Of a stretch of DNA of 64,000 nt, positions 19,356 through 27,891 are shown piece by piece (the stretch's first letter is position 1; the number at the start of each line of letters is the position of its first letter). A model generated the notes under the pieces. The model was not told where the DNA came from, made no database searches, and saw only the letters and a list, made by a program, of their open reading frames with translations. A program made the translations under genes and the position numbers. Source of the DNA: Cryobacterium frigoriphilum (lineage in GTDB: Bacteria > Actinomycetota > Actinomycetes > Actinomycetales > Microbacteriaceae); contig NZ_SOHE01000029.1 in assembly GCF_004403305.1 (NCBI RefSeq), positions 499 to 64,498 of the forward strand, read 5' to 3'.

Positions 19356-20093
19356 GTGTGGACGATTGTGCTGGTTCTCGTGGCCGTCCTGGTCGGATCC
19401 AGCATGCAGCGGGTCACCGGCATGGGCTTCGCCCTCGTCGCGGCGCCATTCCTGGTGCTGTTGCTCGGCCCAATTGAGGGCATCGTGCTCATCAACGCGT
19501 GCGCGGTCCTGACCGCCAGTGTGATTCTGGCCCGGGTCGTGCGCGACGTGGACTGGCGCCGCTACGGAGTTCTCGCGGCCTGGGCCCTGGTCGGCATCAT
19601 CCCGGGAGCCCTCGTGCTGCGGGTCGTGTCTCTGGCCTGGCTCGAGATTTCGATCGGCGTCATGGTCGCTGTCGGCCTGACCGTCTCGCTGTGTCTTGGC
19701 CGCGTCGCGCTCGTCGACCGGCCCATCTACAAGGTCATCGCCGGTATTCTCGCCGGCTTCATGAACACCACGGCCGGAGTAGGCGGCCCCGCCGCGAGCA
19801 TTTACGCCGTGGCGACACACTGGTCGCAGCGCAGCTTCGCCGCGACCATGCAGCCATTTTTTCTCACCCTCGGTGCGGCCTCACTGATCGCGAAGTTCGT
19901 GACCGGCGCCGCGATCACCCCGAATCTCTCCGGCTCGGTGCTGCTGCTGATCGCGGCCGCCTGCCTCGCCGGCCTCGTCATCGGCGAGCTGCTCTCGAGG
20001 GTGATCGAGCCGCACATCGCCCGACGGATGCTGATCGTCGTGGCCTTCGTGGGCTCGGCCGCCACGGTCGTTCGGGGTCTCACCCTGCTCTGA
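19356..20093 (+). CDS. TauE/SafE family membrane permease
   Basis: 245 residues, about eight hydrophobic segments. The family's two half-signatures are visible: GSSMQRVTGMGFALVAAPFL near 14-33 and GFMNTTAGVGGPAASIYA near 135-152. The family exports sulfite, sulfonates or other organic anions; the substrate here is unknown. The GTG at 19356 (MWTIVLVL) gives the normal family length. The start is not backed by a strong ribosome site. Confidence 0.85.
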   Translation: MWTIVLVLVAVLVGSSMQRVTGMGFALVAAPFLVLLLGPIEGIVLINACAVLTASVILARVVRDVDWRRYGVLAAWALVGIIPGALVLRVVSLAWLEISIGVMVAVGLTVSLCLGRVALVDRPIYKVIAGILAGFMNTTAGVGGPAASIYAVATHWSQRSFAATMQPFFLTLGAASLIAKFVTGAAITPNLSGSVLLLIAAACLAGLVIGELLSRVIEPHIARRMLIVVAFVGSAATVVRGLTLL

Positions 20094-20122
20094 CCGACGG
20101 TTCGGAGTCAGAGTTGACGGGG

Positions 20123-21142
20123 CTAGCGCCAGCCGAGGGTGGGGGCCACGTGGTGCACGATGTTCTCGAGCAGGCGGGCGTTGTACTCAACCCCGAGCTG
20201 GTTCGGAATCGTCACGAGCACGGTGTCGGCCTCCTGCACCGCAGCATCATCGGCGAGCGACTCGGCGATGGCGTCGGGCTCCCCCACATAACTCTTGCCG
20301 AAGCGCGCGAGGCCGCCGTCGAGGTAGCCGACCTGGTCCGCGGCATCCGTCGACGCTTCGCGGCCGAAGAAGTGACGGTCGAGGTCGCTCACGATCGGAA
20401 TGATGCTGCGGCTCACGGACACCCGCGGAGTACCCTCGTGGCCGGCTTCTTTCCAGGCGTCACGGTAGATGGCGATCTGTTCGGCCTGCAGGTCTCCGAA
20501 GGGCACGCCGGTGTCTTCGGTCAGCAGGGTCGAACTCATCAGGTTCATGCCCTGTTCGCCGGTCCACTTAGCGCTCGCCCGGGTTCCGGAGCCCCACCAG
20601 ATGCGGTCGGCGAGCCCGGGCGACTGCGGTTGAATCGACAACAGGCCGGCGCGCCCGGTCATCTGCGGGTTGGCCGGAGCGATGCCAACCCCGCTGATGG
20701 CGGTGCGGAAGATTTCGGTGCTCTCGCGGGCGTCATCGGCATCGGTGTTGCCGTCGGCGGGCACGTAGCCGAAGGCCTCGTAGCCGCGCAGGGCGGTTTC
20801 GGGTGAGCCGCGGCTGAGGCCGAGCTGCAGGCGGCCATTGCTGATCAGGTCGGTGATAGCGGCCTCTTCGGCCATGTACAGCGGGTTTTCGTAACGCATA
20901 TCGATGACGCCGGTACCCAGTTCGATGCGGCTGGTGCGGGCCGCCATCGCCGCGAGCAGCGGGAACGGCGACGCGAACTGGCGCGCGAAGTGGTGCACGC
21001 GCAGGTACGCGCCGTCGACTCCGAGTTCTTCGGCGGCCACGGCCAGCTCGACCGTCTGCAGCAGCGCGTCCTGCGCGGTGCGAGCGGCCGAGCCGGGCAC
21101 GGCCTGATGGTGGCCAAAGGACAAAAACCCGATCTTCTTCAT
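20123..21142 (-). CDS. Luciferase-like (LLM class) flavin-dependent oxidoreductase
   Basis: 339 residues of the bacterial luciferase fold, using FMNH2 or F420H2. Conserved features: MKKIGFLSFGHHQ start, the sheet/loop RTSRIELGTGVIDMRYENPLYMAEEA near 67-92, and GRLQLGLSRGSPE near 100. It lacks the insertions of true luciferases, so it belongs to the generic oxidoreductase branch. It stands alone, convergent with the TauE-type gene. The substrate cannot be read from the sequence. Confidence 0.88.
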   Translation of the reverse strand: MKKIGFLSFGHHQAVPGSAARTAQDALLQTVELAVAAEELGVDGAYLRVHHFARQFASPFPLLAAMAARTSRIELGTGVIDMRYENPLYMAEEAAITDLISNGRLQLGLSRGSPETALRGYEAFGYVPADGNTDADDARESTEIFRTAISGVGIAPANPQMTGRAGLLSIQPQSPGLADRIWWGSGTRASAKWTGEQGMNLMSSTLLTEDTGVPFGDLQAEQIAIYRDAWKEAGHEGTPRVSVSRSIIPIVSDLDRHFFGREASTDAADQVGYLDGGLARFGKSYVGEPDAIAESLADDAAVQEADTVLVTIPNQLGVEYNARLLENIVHHVAPTLGWR

Positions 21143-21240
21143 GCTGGATGCAGCGCGGCAGAGCCCCTGGCTATTCCCTGCGCGACCTCACGGATCGGCG
21201 ACGGATGCCCCGCGCCGTCGCCGCGGTATCCGTCGCCCGG

Positions 21241-21645
21241 TCACCGTGGCAGGTGGCGCCCAACCCGCACAACGAGTTTGCCGAGACGTCGACCAACGAT
21301 CGCGCCCTCCGGCAGGGCTCCGGCGAGCGCCAACAACTCGTCGACATGAGTTGGAAAAAAGGCCGTCCGGCAGCGTGAGCACAAGCCTCGAGCCGCGAAG
21401 CTGCCGCGCAGGGCGTCTTCGTAGTTCTCGCGGCTCATGCCGGCGATATCGCGCACCATCGCCGTCGTTGTGGCGCCCTGTGAACTCATTCCCAGAAACG
21501 TTCGCCCACAATCGCACGGCCCATCCGGGCTGCGCCGGCTGGTCTCGCACGGGGCGATCATCCAGACCATCTCTCCTTCCACACAGTCGGTGCGGTCGGT
21601 CGCGCGCAGCCCCTGCGTTGCCCGGGTTGCCACAAGTGCCTTCAT
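21241..21645 (-). CDS. Conserved actinobacterial protein of unknown function, cysteine-rich
   Basis: 134 residues beginning MKALVATRATQGLRATDRTDCVEGEMVW. It contains cysteines in CETS, a CDCG pair and CSRC, spaced as in a small metal-binding or redox protein, plus SSQGATTTAMVRDIAGMSRENYEDALR. I recognise the pattern as a widespread actinobacterial family (of the DUF7715 type, from memory) without known role. The ATG at 21645 has AGGAGA five bases upstream, a near-ideal ribosome site, so an in-frame extension to 21732 is rejected. Confidence 0.75.
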   Translation of the reverse strand: MKALVATRATQGLRATDRTDCVEGEMVWMIAPCETSRRSPDGPCDCGRTFLGMSSQGATTTAMVRDIAGMSRENYEDALRGSFAARGLCSRCRTAFFPTHVDELLALAGALPEGAIVGRRLGKLVVRVGRHLPR

Positions 21646-21839
21646 GGTCTTCTCCTCTGTTGTCGGCACGGAGTAACTATTGACCGCCACGGTAGCGCCC
21701 GCCACCGACACTCGGGCGCCACAAGCCCCCACGCGGCAAACTCCGTGGTGCGGGACTGCTGTTAGGGGATGCCAAGCGGTGTGGGTGTGGAGCGGCTAGC
21801 CTCGAGGCGAACACTGAATTAGTCGAAGGGAGTCGGCAC

Positions 21840-22340
21840 GTGTCGGATGCCCCCGTGATCGAGCACAGTGATGAAATCTGGAGTCGGGTTTCCGGATCGT
21901 TCTATCGCGCGGTGGATCCCCGGTACGAGAGCACTGCCCTGGCGGGCTCACGAGCCGCGGGCCGCTACTCGCATGCGTCCCAACCGACCCTGTACCTGAG
22001 TTCATCGCCCGAGGGCGTCGAGGCCGCGATCATCGCCCATACCGACTCCTCCGTGGCAGAACTTCTCCTGCTCGAATTCCACGTGGAAGCGCACGACATC
22101 GTCGACCTCCGCGACCCGCTCGTGCGCCACGCAGCGGGCGTCGATATTGCGGATGCCGCGGCGCCGTGGCAGAACGCCGTTCGGAGCGGAGACGAACCAC
22201 CGTCCTGGCGCGTACGCCAGCGTCTGGAGGAATTGGGAGCACGGGGCCTCATCGATCCGTCGCGGAAGCGGCCGGGCCTGTGGCACCTCACCCTCTTTCA
22301 CTGGAACACGCCAGGCATGCCGCGCGTGGAGCTCACCTGA
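21840..22340 (+). CDS. RES-domain protein, orphan toxin-like
   Basis: 166 residues. The RES fold is suggested by an early arginine in FYRAVDPRY, GRYSHASQPTLYLSSSPEGVEAAI and a C-terminal serine region. In known RES-Xre modules the toxin degrades NAD+ and an Xre/MbcA-like antitoxin gene lies immediately upstream. Here the upstream 190 bases are divergent promoter sequence and no antitoxin is encoded on either side. GTG start with GAAGGGA eight bases upstream. It may be a solitary housekeeping-type RES or a toxin whose antitoxin is elsewhere. Confidence 0.72.
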   Translation: MSDAPVIEHSDEIWSRVSGSFYRAVDPRYESTALAGSRAAGRYSHASQPTLYLSSSPEGVEAAIIAHTDSSVAELLLLEFHVEAHDIVDLRDPLVRHAAGVDIADAAAPWQNAVRSGDEPPSWRVRQRLEELGARGLIDPSRKRPGLWHLTLFHWNTPGMPRVELT

Positions 22341-22426
22341 CTCTGGGATCGGTCACTCTGGGCTCGGTCGGCTAACCCTGGCACGGACCTCACGTCATCG
22401 CGGGCAAGATCGTGCAGGATGGGCAG

Positions 22427-23005
22427 ATGACCGATCCCCGATTTTTCGCGGAAAAGCCCACCCTGACGGGCGAGCGCGTACTCCTCTGCTCCTTCACACC
22501 TCGAGAGATCGAAGCGATGGGCGCCATCCTGGCCGATCCCGACGTGCTCATCCTCACGGGCAGCGTGCACACGTCGGCCGACGCGCACACCCGCAGCACC
22601 GCACTCGACTCGGCGACGCGACGTTGGTATGAAACCAGGGCGGATCAACCCGACCGCCTCGACCTCGCCATCGTTGACCGAGCGACGTCCGTCTGTGTGG
22701 GTGAAGCGGTCCTGAACGAACTCAGCCCGGAAAATGATTCCTGTAACTTTAGAATCCTGATCGGCCCGGCTGGTCGCGACCGCGGGCTCGGCACCGAGGC
22801 TACCCGGCTCATCATTCGGCACGCGTTTCAGGCGACGTCACTGCACCGCATCGAGCTCGAGGTCTTCGCCTTCAACCCGCGTGCCCAGCACGTCTACGAA
22901 AGCGCTGGCTTCGCCCTCGAAGGCCGGCGCCGCGACGCGCACAAATTCGATAACGGGTATGTCGACGCGCTCACGATGTCGATCCTCCGCCCAGAAAGTC
23001 CCTAA
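22427..23005 (+). CDS. GNAT N-acetyltransferase (RimJ/RimL-like)
   Basis: 192 residues. The acetyl-CoA loop is IGPAGRDRGLGTEATRLIIRHAF near 112-134, followed by LHRIELEVFAFNPRAQHVYESAGFALEGRRRD, the typical motif B of RimJ/RimL enzymes. CAGGAT lies six bases before the ATG at 22427, so it is probably leaderless. Substrate unknown; a protein N-terminus or a small amine is possible. Confidence 0.87.
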   Translation: MTDPRFFAEKPTLTGERVLLCSFTPREIEAMGAILADPDVLILTGSVHTSADAHTRSTALDSATRRWYETRADQPDRLDLAIVDRATSVCVGEAVLNELSPENDSCNFRILIGPAGRDRGLGTEATRLIIRHAFQATSLHRIELEVFAFNPRAQHVYESAGFALEGRRRDAHKFDNGYVDALTMSILRPESP

Positions 23006-23016
23006 AGCCGACCCGG

Positions 23017-24009
23017 TCAGTCCGCTCGGCGTGCGCGGCTGGCTCTGAGTGTGGCTAGGAGCAGGGCCTCTTCGGCTCGGGTGAGTCCGGCCCGCCGCAC
23101 TCGGTCGAGGCCGCGAGTGCGTTCGTCGGCGAGTACGTCCGCGAGCGTCTGCGCGAGCATCCGCTCGGTGCAGCCGGCAGCGAGGAGTGCGCTGCGGCCG
23201 CGCTGGGCAAAGGCGTTGTCTCTCCGGGGCAGCCAGAGCGGCAACGAGCGAGGGCCGGCCCAATAGTTGACCCCGTGAGCGGCTAACCACTCATCCGTGG
23301 CCGAGACCAGCTCGCCCGAGAAGCCCGCGACCACGGCGGCAGCGGCCAGAACCACGCCGAAATCGCGTTGGCGGCCGACGGCGTTGACAACGCCGGTCAG
23401 GCCATGATCCCCGGCATCGATGAGCCACCCAGCCAGGTCCCGCACGTCGATGATCTGCGCGGCCCGGCCATCGGCCTCGGGTACCAGCACGGGTTCGTTC
23501 GCGACGAGCGCGAAACGCGACGCCCAGTAGCCGAATCGGTCGGTGGGGTCGCCCGGACCGACAATCAGGCCGGGCCGCACGATGAGCAGGCGATCGCCGA
23601 GGGCCGCCGCCGTGGCGCGTTCCGCGGCGACCTTGGCGTGGCCGTAATCGGCAGGATCGGTCGGCTCGAAGACCGCCGCCGCCTCGTCCGCATCGGGTTC
23701 GGTGTTGCTCGTGTAGACCGAGACTGAGGAGACCAGCGTCCAATGCTTCGCGCTGTCGGCCACGGCCTCGAGGGCGCCGGCGACGAGGTCCGAGTCGTAG
23801 CTGAGCTCGATGACCTCGTCCCAGTCGCCGGTCACCGCGTCGTAGGCCCCGGCTGCACGCCGATCAGAGCGGATGCTCGTCACGCCGCGCGCGAATTGTC
23901 CCGCCTCGCCGCGCGCCAGGCACGTCACGTCGGCGCCGCGGGCCACCAGCTGTTTCGCAATCTCGCGACCGAGCCAAGCCGTTCCGCCGAGAATGAGCGT
24001 GCGTGTCAT
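23017..24009 (-). CDS. NAD(P)-dependent epimerase/reductase-like protein
   Basis: 330 residues from MTRTLILGG. The Rossmann motif GGTAWLGREIA is at 8-18. The SDR lysine remains in DYGHAKVAAERA (YxxxK) near 142-147, and LVSSVSVYTS provides the serine. The C-terminal half (GVNYWAGPRSLPLWLPRRD, arginine-rich last helix) resembles actinobacterial reductases annotated as NAD-dependent epimerase/dehydratase. Substrate unknown. Confidence 0.83.
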   Translation of the reverse strand: MTRTLILGGTAWLGREIAKQLVARGADVTCLARGEAGQFARGVTSIRSDRRAAGAYDAVTGDWDEVIELSYDSDLVAGALEAVADSAKHWTLVSSVSVYTSNTEPDADEAAAVFEPTDPADYGHAKVAAERATAAALGDRLLIVRPGLIVGPGDPTDRFGYWASRFALVANEPVLVPEADGRAAQIIDVRDLAGWLIDAGDHGLTGVVNAVGRQRDFGVVLAAAAVVAGFSGELVSATDEWLAAHGVNYWAGPRSLPLWLPRRDNAFAQRGRSALLAAGCTERMLAQTLADVLADERTRGLDRVRRAGLTRAEEALLLATLRASRARRAD

Positions 24010-24111
24010 ACGCCCAGTCAACCGCACGTCGAGGCACCAGAGAACCGCACCGCGCGGGGTTCGCCCTGAGCGCAGACCCTAGGGCGGCCCGGCCGGCCGC
24101 GTTGCCGCGCC

Positions 24112-24196
24112 GTCACGAAAAGCGGATGCCGCGCACCAGGAAGCGCAATCGATCCGCTTTCAATCATGAATCGCCATTTCATCCGGTTTTCGTGAC
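24112..24196. repeat. Dispersed palindrome, family C, copy 1
   Basis: 17-bp arms GTCACGAAAAGCGGATG (24112-24128) and its complement with one mismatch (24180-24196). It sits between the divergent epimerase-like and MFS genes. The family core is CATCCkGTTTTCGTGAC; other copies are at 27387, 29808 and 39991. Confidence 0.88.
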
Positions 24197-24246
24197 AGCG
24201 GATGCGGCTACGTGGCCGTGGAGGCACCCACCGTAGACTCGGGGTC

Positions 24247-25443
24247 ATGTCGCTCGGTCGCCCCTTTCGAGCGCTCTGGACCGCCAGCGCCGCCTCGAAC
24301 CTCGCCGACGGCATCGCCTTCGTCTCGATGCCGCTTCTGGCGGCGGCGCTCACCGACGACCCTCGACTGGTCGCGGGGCTGGCGACGACGTATGCCCTGG
24401 TGCGGTTGCTCGTCGCCCTGCCGATCGGGGTGTGGGTCGACCGGATCGATCGGCGCACCATGCTGATCGTCGCCAATCTCATTCGTGGGCTCGTCGTGGT
24501 CGGCCTGGCCGTCGCCGTGCACCTCGACCTCGGCTCACTGCCACTGCTCTATGCCGCATTCGCGGTGATCGGCACGCTGGAAAGCGCGGCGGATAACGCA
24601 TCCGTCTCTCTGCTGCCCGCGATCGTGCCCGACCGGCATCTCGATCGCGCGAACGGTCGCATCTCGGCCGCGCAGCTGGTCGCCGACGAGTTTGCCGGGC
24701 CGCCGCTCGGCGGGCTGCTGTTTGCCGCGGCGGCCGCTGCCCCGATCTACCTGATGGGCGGCCTGTGGGCGGCCGCGGGACTGTTCGCGCTGGCGCTGCC
24801 GATCCGGCGGCTGGGCGCCATCGCCGAACCCACGCCCCGCGCGCCCATCCTTCGCGAGGCCCTCGAGGGTGCCCGATGGCTCGCCGGCAACCGTATCGTG
24901 GGCGGTCTCGCGCTCATCGGCGCCCTCGCGAGCGTCGGCTACATGCTGCCGTTTTCAATCCTCGTGCTGTTCGCGGCGGAGCACCTCAGCCTCGATGCGG
25001 TCGGCTACGGCATAATCCTCGCTGTCTCCGCGCTTGGCGGGCTGGTCGGGTCGTTCAGCACATCGAGATTACGAGGGTGGATCGGATACCGGCGCACGAT
25101 CGTCACGAGCCTGCTCACCGGCGCGGCGTCGCTCGTCGCCCTCTCATCGACCACGAACGGGGCCGTCGCCGCCGCGCTGCTCGCGGTGTATATTCTGCAC
25201 GCGGTGGTGTAGGGAATCTGTGCCACTTCCCTGCGTCAGCGGCTCGTTCCCGACGACCTGCGCGGGCGCGTCAACGCCGCGTCTCGCGTGCTGAGCCTCG
25301 TCGGACTGGCGCTCGGTTCAGCGCTCGGCGGTCTCTTGGCGGTGGTCAGCCTGCCGCTGCCGATCGCCGTCGGCGGCGCGGTCTTCGGTGGCTGCGCGGT
25401 GTTGGCGGCGGCCCTGCTCCCCCGGGCGATCGAGCCGACCTAG
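24247..25443 (+). pseudogene. MFS transporter with one internal TAG
   Basis: Major facilitator, 398 codons if read through. The coding frame runs from ATG 24247 (TAGACT -10 box seven bases before it) through about nine hydrophobic helices with the loop GVWVDRIDRRTML. It meets TAG at 25210-25212 and continues in the same frame for another 76 codons (GICATSLRQRLVPDDLRGRVNAASR...) to 25443. Homologues have tryptophan at such a position (VVWGICATSLRQR), so TGG to TAG is a one-base change. Without readthrough the last two or three helices are lost. Confidence 0.82.
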
Positions 25444-25483
25444 CCGGACCGAATGCGGGTAACCCGCGTCAGCGCCAGCCGGC

Positions 25484-26104
25484 TCACTCAGCGGCGAGTC
25501 CCTGTGGCGGCTGACAGCTGTACCAGCGTTCCGTGATCTCATAGCCCAGGGCACGGTTGACACCGAGGCTGGCGTCGTTCACGGCCGCACCACCGGTACC
25601 ACAGACCCGCGCCCCGCTCTGAGCGCACGCGATGACGGATGCCGCCTTCACGGCCGCGCCGATTCCCCGGCCTCGATGGCCGGCCAGCACCGAGGTGAAC
25701 TCGGTCTCGGCGTGCCCGCCCCGCTGCCCGATGACCGTCGCGCCCACCAGCTGGTCGCCGTCATGCGCGCCAAACACCCGCAGACCCCGACTCCAGAGGG
25801 CACAAATGGCCTCACGGTCCATCAACTCCTGGGACGTCGCCGGCGTGAAGGGGTAGTTGGCGTTGTTGGTCCGCTCCAGCTCGAACAGGGCGACCGCCGC
25901 CTCGACGAACAATTCGGCGATCGTGACTTTGGCCTTCTCCGCTCGGCCAACGGCAGCGTGGATGATCGCGAGATCCGGGGCATCCGCCAGTGTCAGACGT
26001 GAACCCCAAGACTGGCCGACGATCGTGTAGCCACGGGCCTCCAGATCTTCGCGCCGCGGATCGCTGTCCTACAGCACCACATTCTCGTTCCCCATGCGGC
26101 CCAT
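25484..26104 (-). pseudogene. GNAT acetyltransferase with an early TAG
   Basis: The frame starts at ATG 26104 (MGRMGNENVVL), hits TAG at 26069-26071 as codon 12, and then reads intact as a GNAT protein: DSDPRREDLEARGYTIVG, the acetyl-CoA loop AGHRGRGIGAAVKAASV and VNRALGYEITERWY, ending at 25484. A C-to-T change (CAG to TAG) would explain the stop. There is no ATG or GTG between the stop and the core domain, so re-initiation is unlikely. It lies four bases after the neighbouring GNAT gene and was probably co-transcribed. Confidence 0.8.
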
Positions 26105-26108
26105 GCAA

Positions 26109-26621
26109 TCAGACTGGCTGTGCAAGCGGATGTCGAACCATGCGTATTGCGCGCAGACCAGCGTGACTCTCGCTGGCCTGATCCGGCCTGAAGCCGTGCT
26201 TCCGATAGAAGGCCTGGCCTCGCGGGTTCTGGTCGGCGACCCACGAGCCGGCCGATTCTTCCGGGGCGAGAACGGCTTCCAGCAGCATCCGTGCGACCCC
26301 GGAGCCCTGATGGGCCTTCAACAGGTAGAGCACGTAAAGCTGCACCGCCCACGACGCGTCCGCGTCCTGGGGTGGTCCCGACATCGCGATGCCGATCACG
26401 CGGCAATTCTGGAGGGCCACGGCCGTTCGATTGCGCGCGTACCGTTCATCGCAGAGCGCCGCTGTCCAGAACGTCTCGCGCGTCGTGATGAACTCGGGGT
26501 CGTCCAGTACCTCACCTGCCATGAGCCCGCGGTACGTCTCCTGCCACGATTGAACGTGCATGCGCGCGATCGCCGGAACGTCGCTCACGAGGGGCACACG
26601 TACGACAATCGACGAGTCCAT
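26109..26621 (-). CDS. GNAT N-acetyltransferase
   Basis: 170 residues. MHVQSWQETYRGLMAGEVLDD near 22-42 is the typical N-terminal part of small-molecule GNATs. The acetyl-CoA loop is LKAHQGSGVARMLLEAVL near 104-121, followed by NPRGQAFYRKHGFRPD. TAGCGT six bases before the ATG suggests a leaderless mRNA. First gene of a pair with the broken GNAT at 25484. Substrate unknown. Confidence 0.87.
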   Translation of the reverse strand: MDSSIVVRVPLVSDVPAIARMHVQSWQETYRGLMAGEVLDDPEFITTRETFWTAALCDERYARNRTAVALQNCRVIGIAMSGPPQDADASWAVQLYVLYLLKAHQGSGVARMLLEAVLAPEESAGSWVADQNPRGQAFYRKHGFRPDQASESHAGLRAIRMVRHPLAQPV

Positions 26622-26647
26622 GCTTCGACGCTACCGCGTGCCTCGAG

Positions 26648-27202
26648 TCAGCGGCCCTCGGCAAGCGGATGTCCGCCCGCGGTCATCCAGACGCTGTCGC
26701 CGCGCGCGGCATCCGCGTCGACCCGGTCGTTGGGTGTGAAACCGATCTTCTCGAGGACCCGAAAAGACGGCGCGTTCCAGGCGCGGACGGTCGCCCAGAA
26801 ACGGGTGCGCCCGGTGTCGCGAGCAGCGTCGAGAACGGCGCGCGCGGCCTCGGTGGCGTACCCGTGGCCGTGGGCGAAGCGGTAGAGCTCGTAGGCGATT
26901 TCGGGCTCCGCAACCGTGGCCTCCCCGACGATCAGGCCGCAATAGCCGATGAAATCGCCCTCCATTTTGCGCTCGATCGCCAGCAGCGCCAGCCCGGTGC
27001 GGGTCGATTCGTCGAGCTGCTCCTGGATTCGAACGCGCATGTCGTCGACGGTGGGACGACCGTCGGCATCGATGACGTGGCGCGCCCGCGGATCCCGTTC
27101 GGCCCAGAGCCCTCGAACCGAGGCGCTGTCGGACAGTTGCCACGGCCGCATCCGGAGCCGCGGGGTGTCCAGGTGCTGGGAGAAGGGACGGAACGCAGGC
27201 AT
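26648..27202 (-). CDS. GNAT N-acetyltransferase (RimJ/RimL-like)
   Basis: 184 residues from MPAFRPFSQ. TPRLRMRPWQLSDSASVRGLW near 11-31 and ELYRFAHGHGYATEAARAVLDAA with VRAWNAPSFRVLEKIGFT mark the ribosomal-protein/amine acetyltransferase branch. The start is fixed by an excellent leaderless promoter: TTGCCG, 16 bases, TATCCT, six bases, ATG. A longer frame upstream to 27391 crosses palindrome C and is not real. Confidence 0.87.
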   Translation of the reverse strand: MPAFRPFSQHLDTPRLRMRPWQLSDSASVRGLWAERDPRARHVIDADGRPTVDDMRVRIQEQLDESTRTGLALLAIERKMEGDFIGYCGLIVGEATVAEPEIAYELYRFAHGHGYATEAARAVLDAARDTGRTRFWATVRAWNAPSFRVLEKIGFTPNDRVDADAARGDSVWMTAGGHPLAEGR

Positions 27203-27232
27203 GGCGCAAGGATAGACGCCGCCATAACCCCG
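27203..27232 (-). promoter_or_regulatory. Leaderless promoter of the 26648 GNAT gene
   Basis: On the minus strand: TTGCCG (-35), 16-base spacer, TATCCT (-10), TGCGCC, ATG. Both hexamers are close to the sigma-70 consensus. Confidence 0.72.
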
Positions 27233-27386
27233 GCAAATTCCGGGCCGACGGTGACGGCTGCGCGTAGTTACGCGGCCTCGCCGTGAGACCGGTTGCGCTG
27301 CGCAGGACTCATGCGACGCACGGCCTGGGCAGGGAGGCGGCCCGACTCGGGCTTCCGCCCGAGCAGCGGACCGCGCCGCGGCATCC

Positions 27387-27472
27387 GTCACGAAAGCAGG
27401 ATGAAAGGCTCGAAAAGGCCCATTTCATCCTGCCTTCGACTACACAGTGCCAATCCATCCTGTTTTCGTGAC
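27387..27472. repeat. Dispersed palindrome, family C, copy 2
   Basis: 17-bp arms GTCACGAAAGCAGGATG (27387-27403) and its complement with one mismatch (27456-27472). A nested pair GCAGGATGAAA / TTTCATCCTGC makes a more complex fold. Lies between the divergent GNAT and PadR genes. Confidence 0.9.
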
Positions 27473-27505
27473 GGCCGAGCCGACCCGCCCGTCCGGCAAC
27501 ATCCG

Positions 27506-27540
27506 TTGCAATAGTCTGTCTGATGGACTATAACGGGAGT
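27506..27540 (+). promoter_or_regulatory. PadR promoter with operator palindrome
   Basis: TTGCAA (27506-27511), a 17-base spacer, TATAAC (27529-27534), six bases, then ATG at 27541: a strong, probably leaderless promoter. The spacer and -10 are covered by the palindrome ATAGTC-N9-GACTAT (27511-27531), a likely PadR operator for autorepression. Confidence 0.78.
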
Positions 27541-27891
27541 ATGACAGTGCCCATGAGCCAGCCGACGTTCTGGATCCTGATCGCCTTGGCAGGCCAGCGC
27601 CGCCACGGCTACGAGATCTTGCAGGAGACGGCGGCGGCCTCCGAGGGCGCCGTGTCTCTGAAGGCGACAACCCTCTACGCGGCCCTGGAACGCTTGGAAC
27701 GGGACGGCCTGATCCAGCCCGACGGCGAGGAAATCGTCAACGGCCGTGCCCGCCGCTACTTTAGAATTACCGGCCGGGGCGAGGCAGGCCTGGCCGACGA
27801 GGTCGCGATGCTGGAGCAACAGGCACGGGTCGGGCGGGCAAGACTGGGCCGGGAACCACTTACCTCGCTTCGAACGGGGTTCGCCGTATGA
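27541..27891 (+). CDS. PadR family transcriptional regulator
   Basis: 116 residues. Winged-helix protein with the family pattern QPTFWILIALAGQRRHGYEILQETAA, SLKATTLYAALERLERDGLIQ and NGRARRYFRITGRGEAGLADE. The start is placed at 27541 because the -10 box sits six bases before it; an in-frame ATG at 27523 lies inside the promoter. It overlaps the following membrane-protein gene (ATGA) and probably represses the three-gene operon in response to an unknown signal. Confidence 0.9.
   Translation: MTVPMSQPTFWILIALAGQRRHGYEILQETAAASEGAVSLKATTLYAALERLERDGLIQPDGEEIVNGRARRYFRITGRGEAGLADEVAMLEQQARVGRARLGREPLTSLRTGFAV

Noticed and set aside
24247-26621. Genomic island or prophage remnant.
   Set aside because: No integrase, transposase, tRNA target site or composition shift is visible; the damage is limited to two point mutations.
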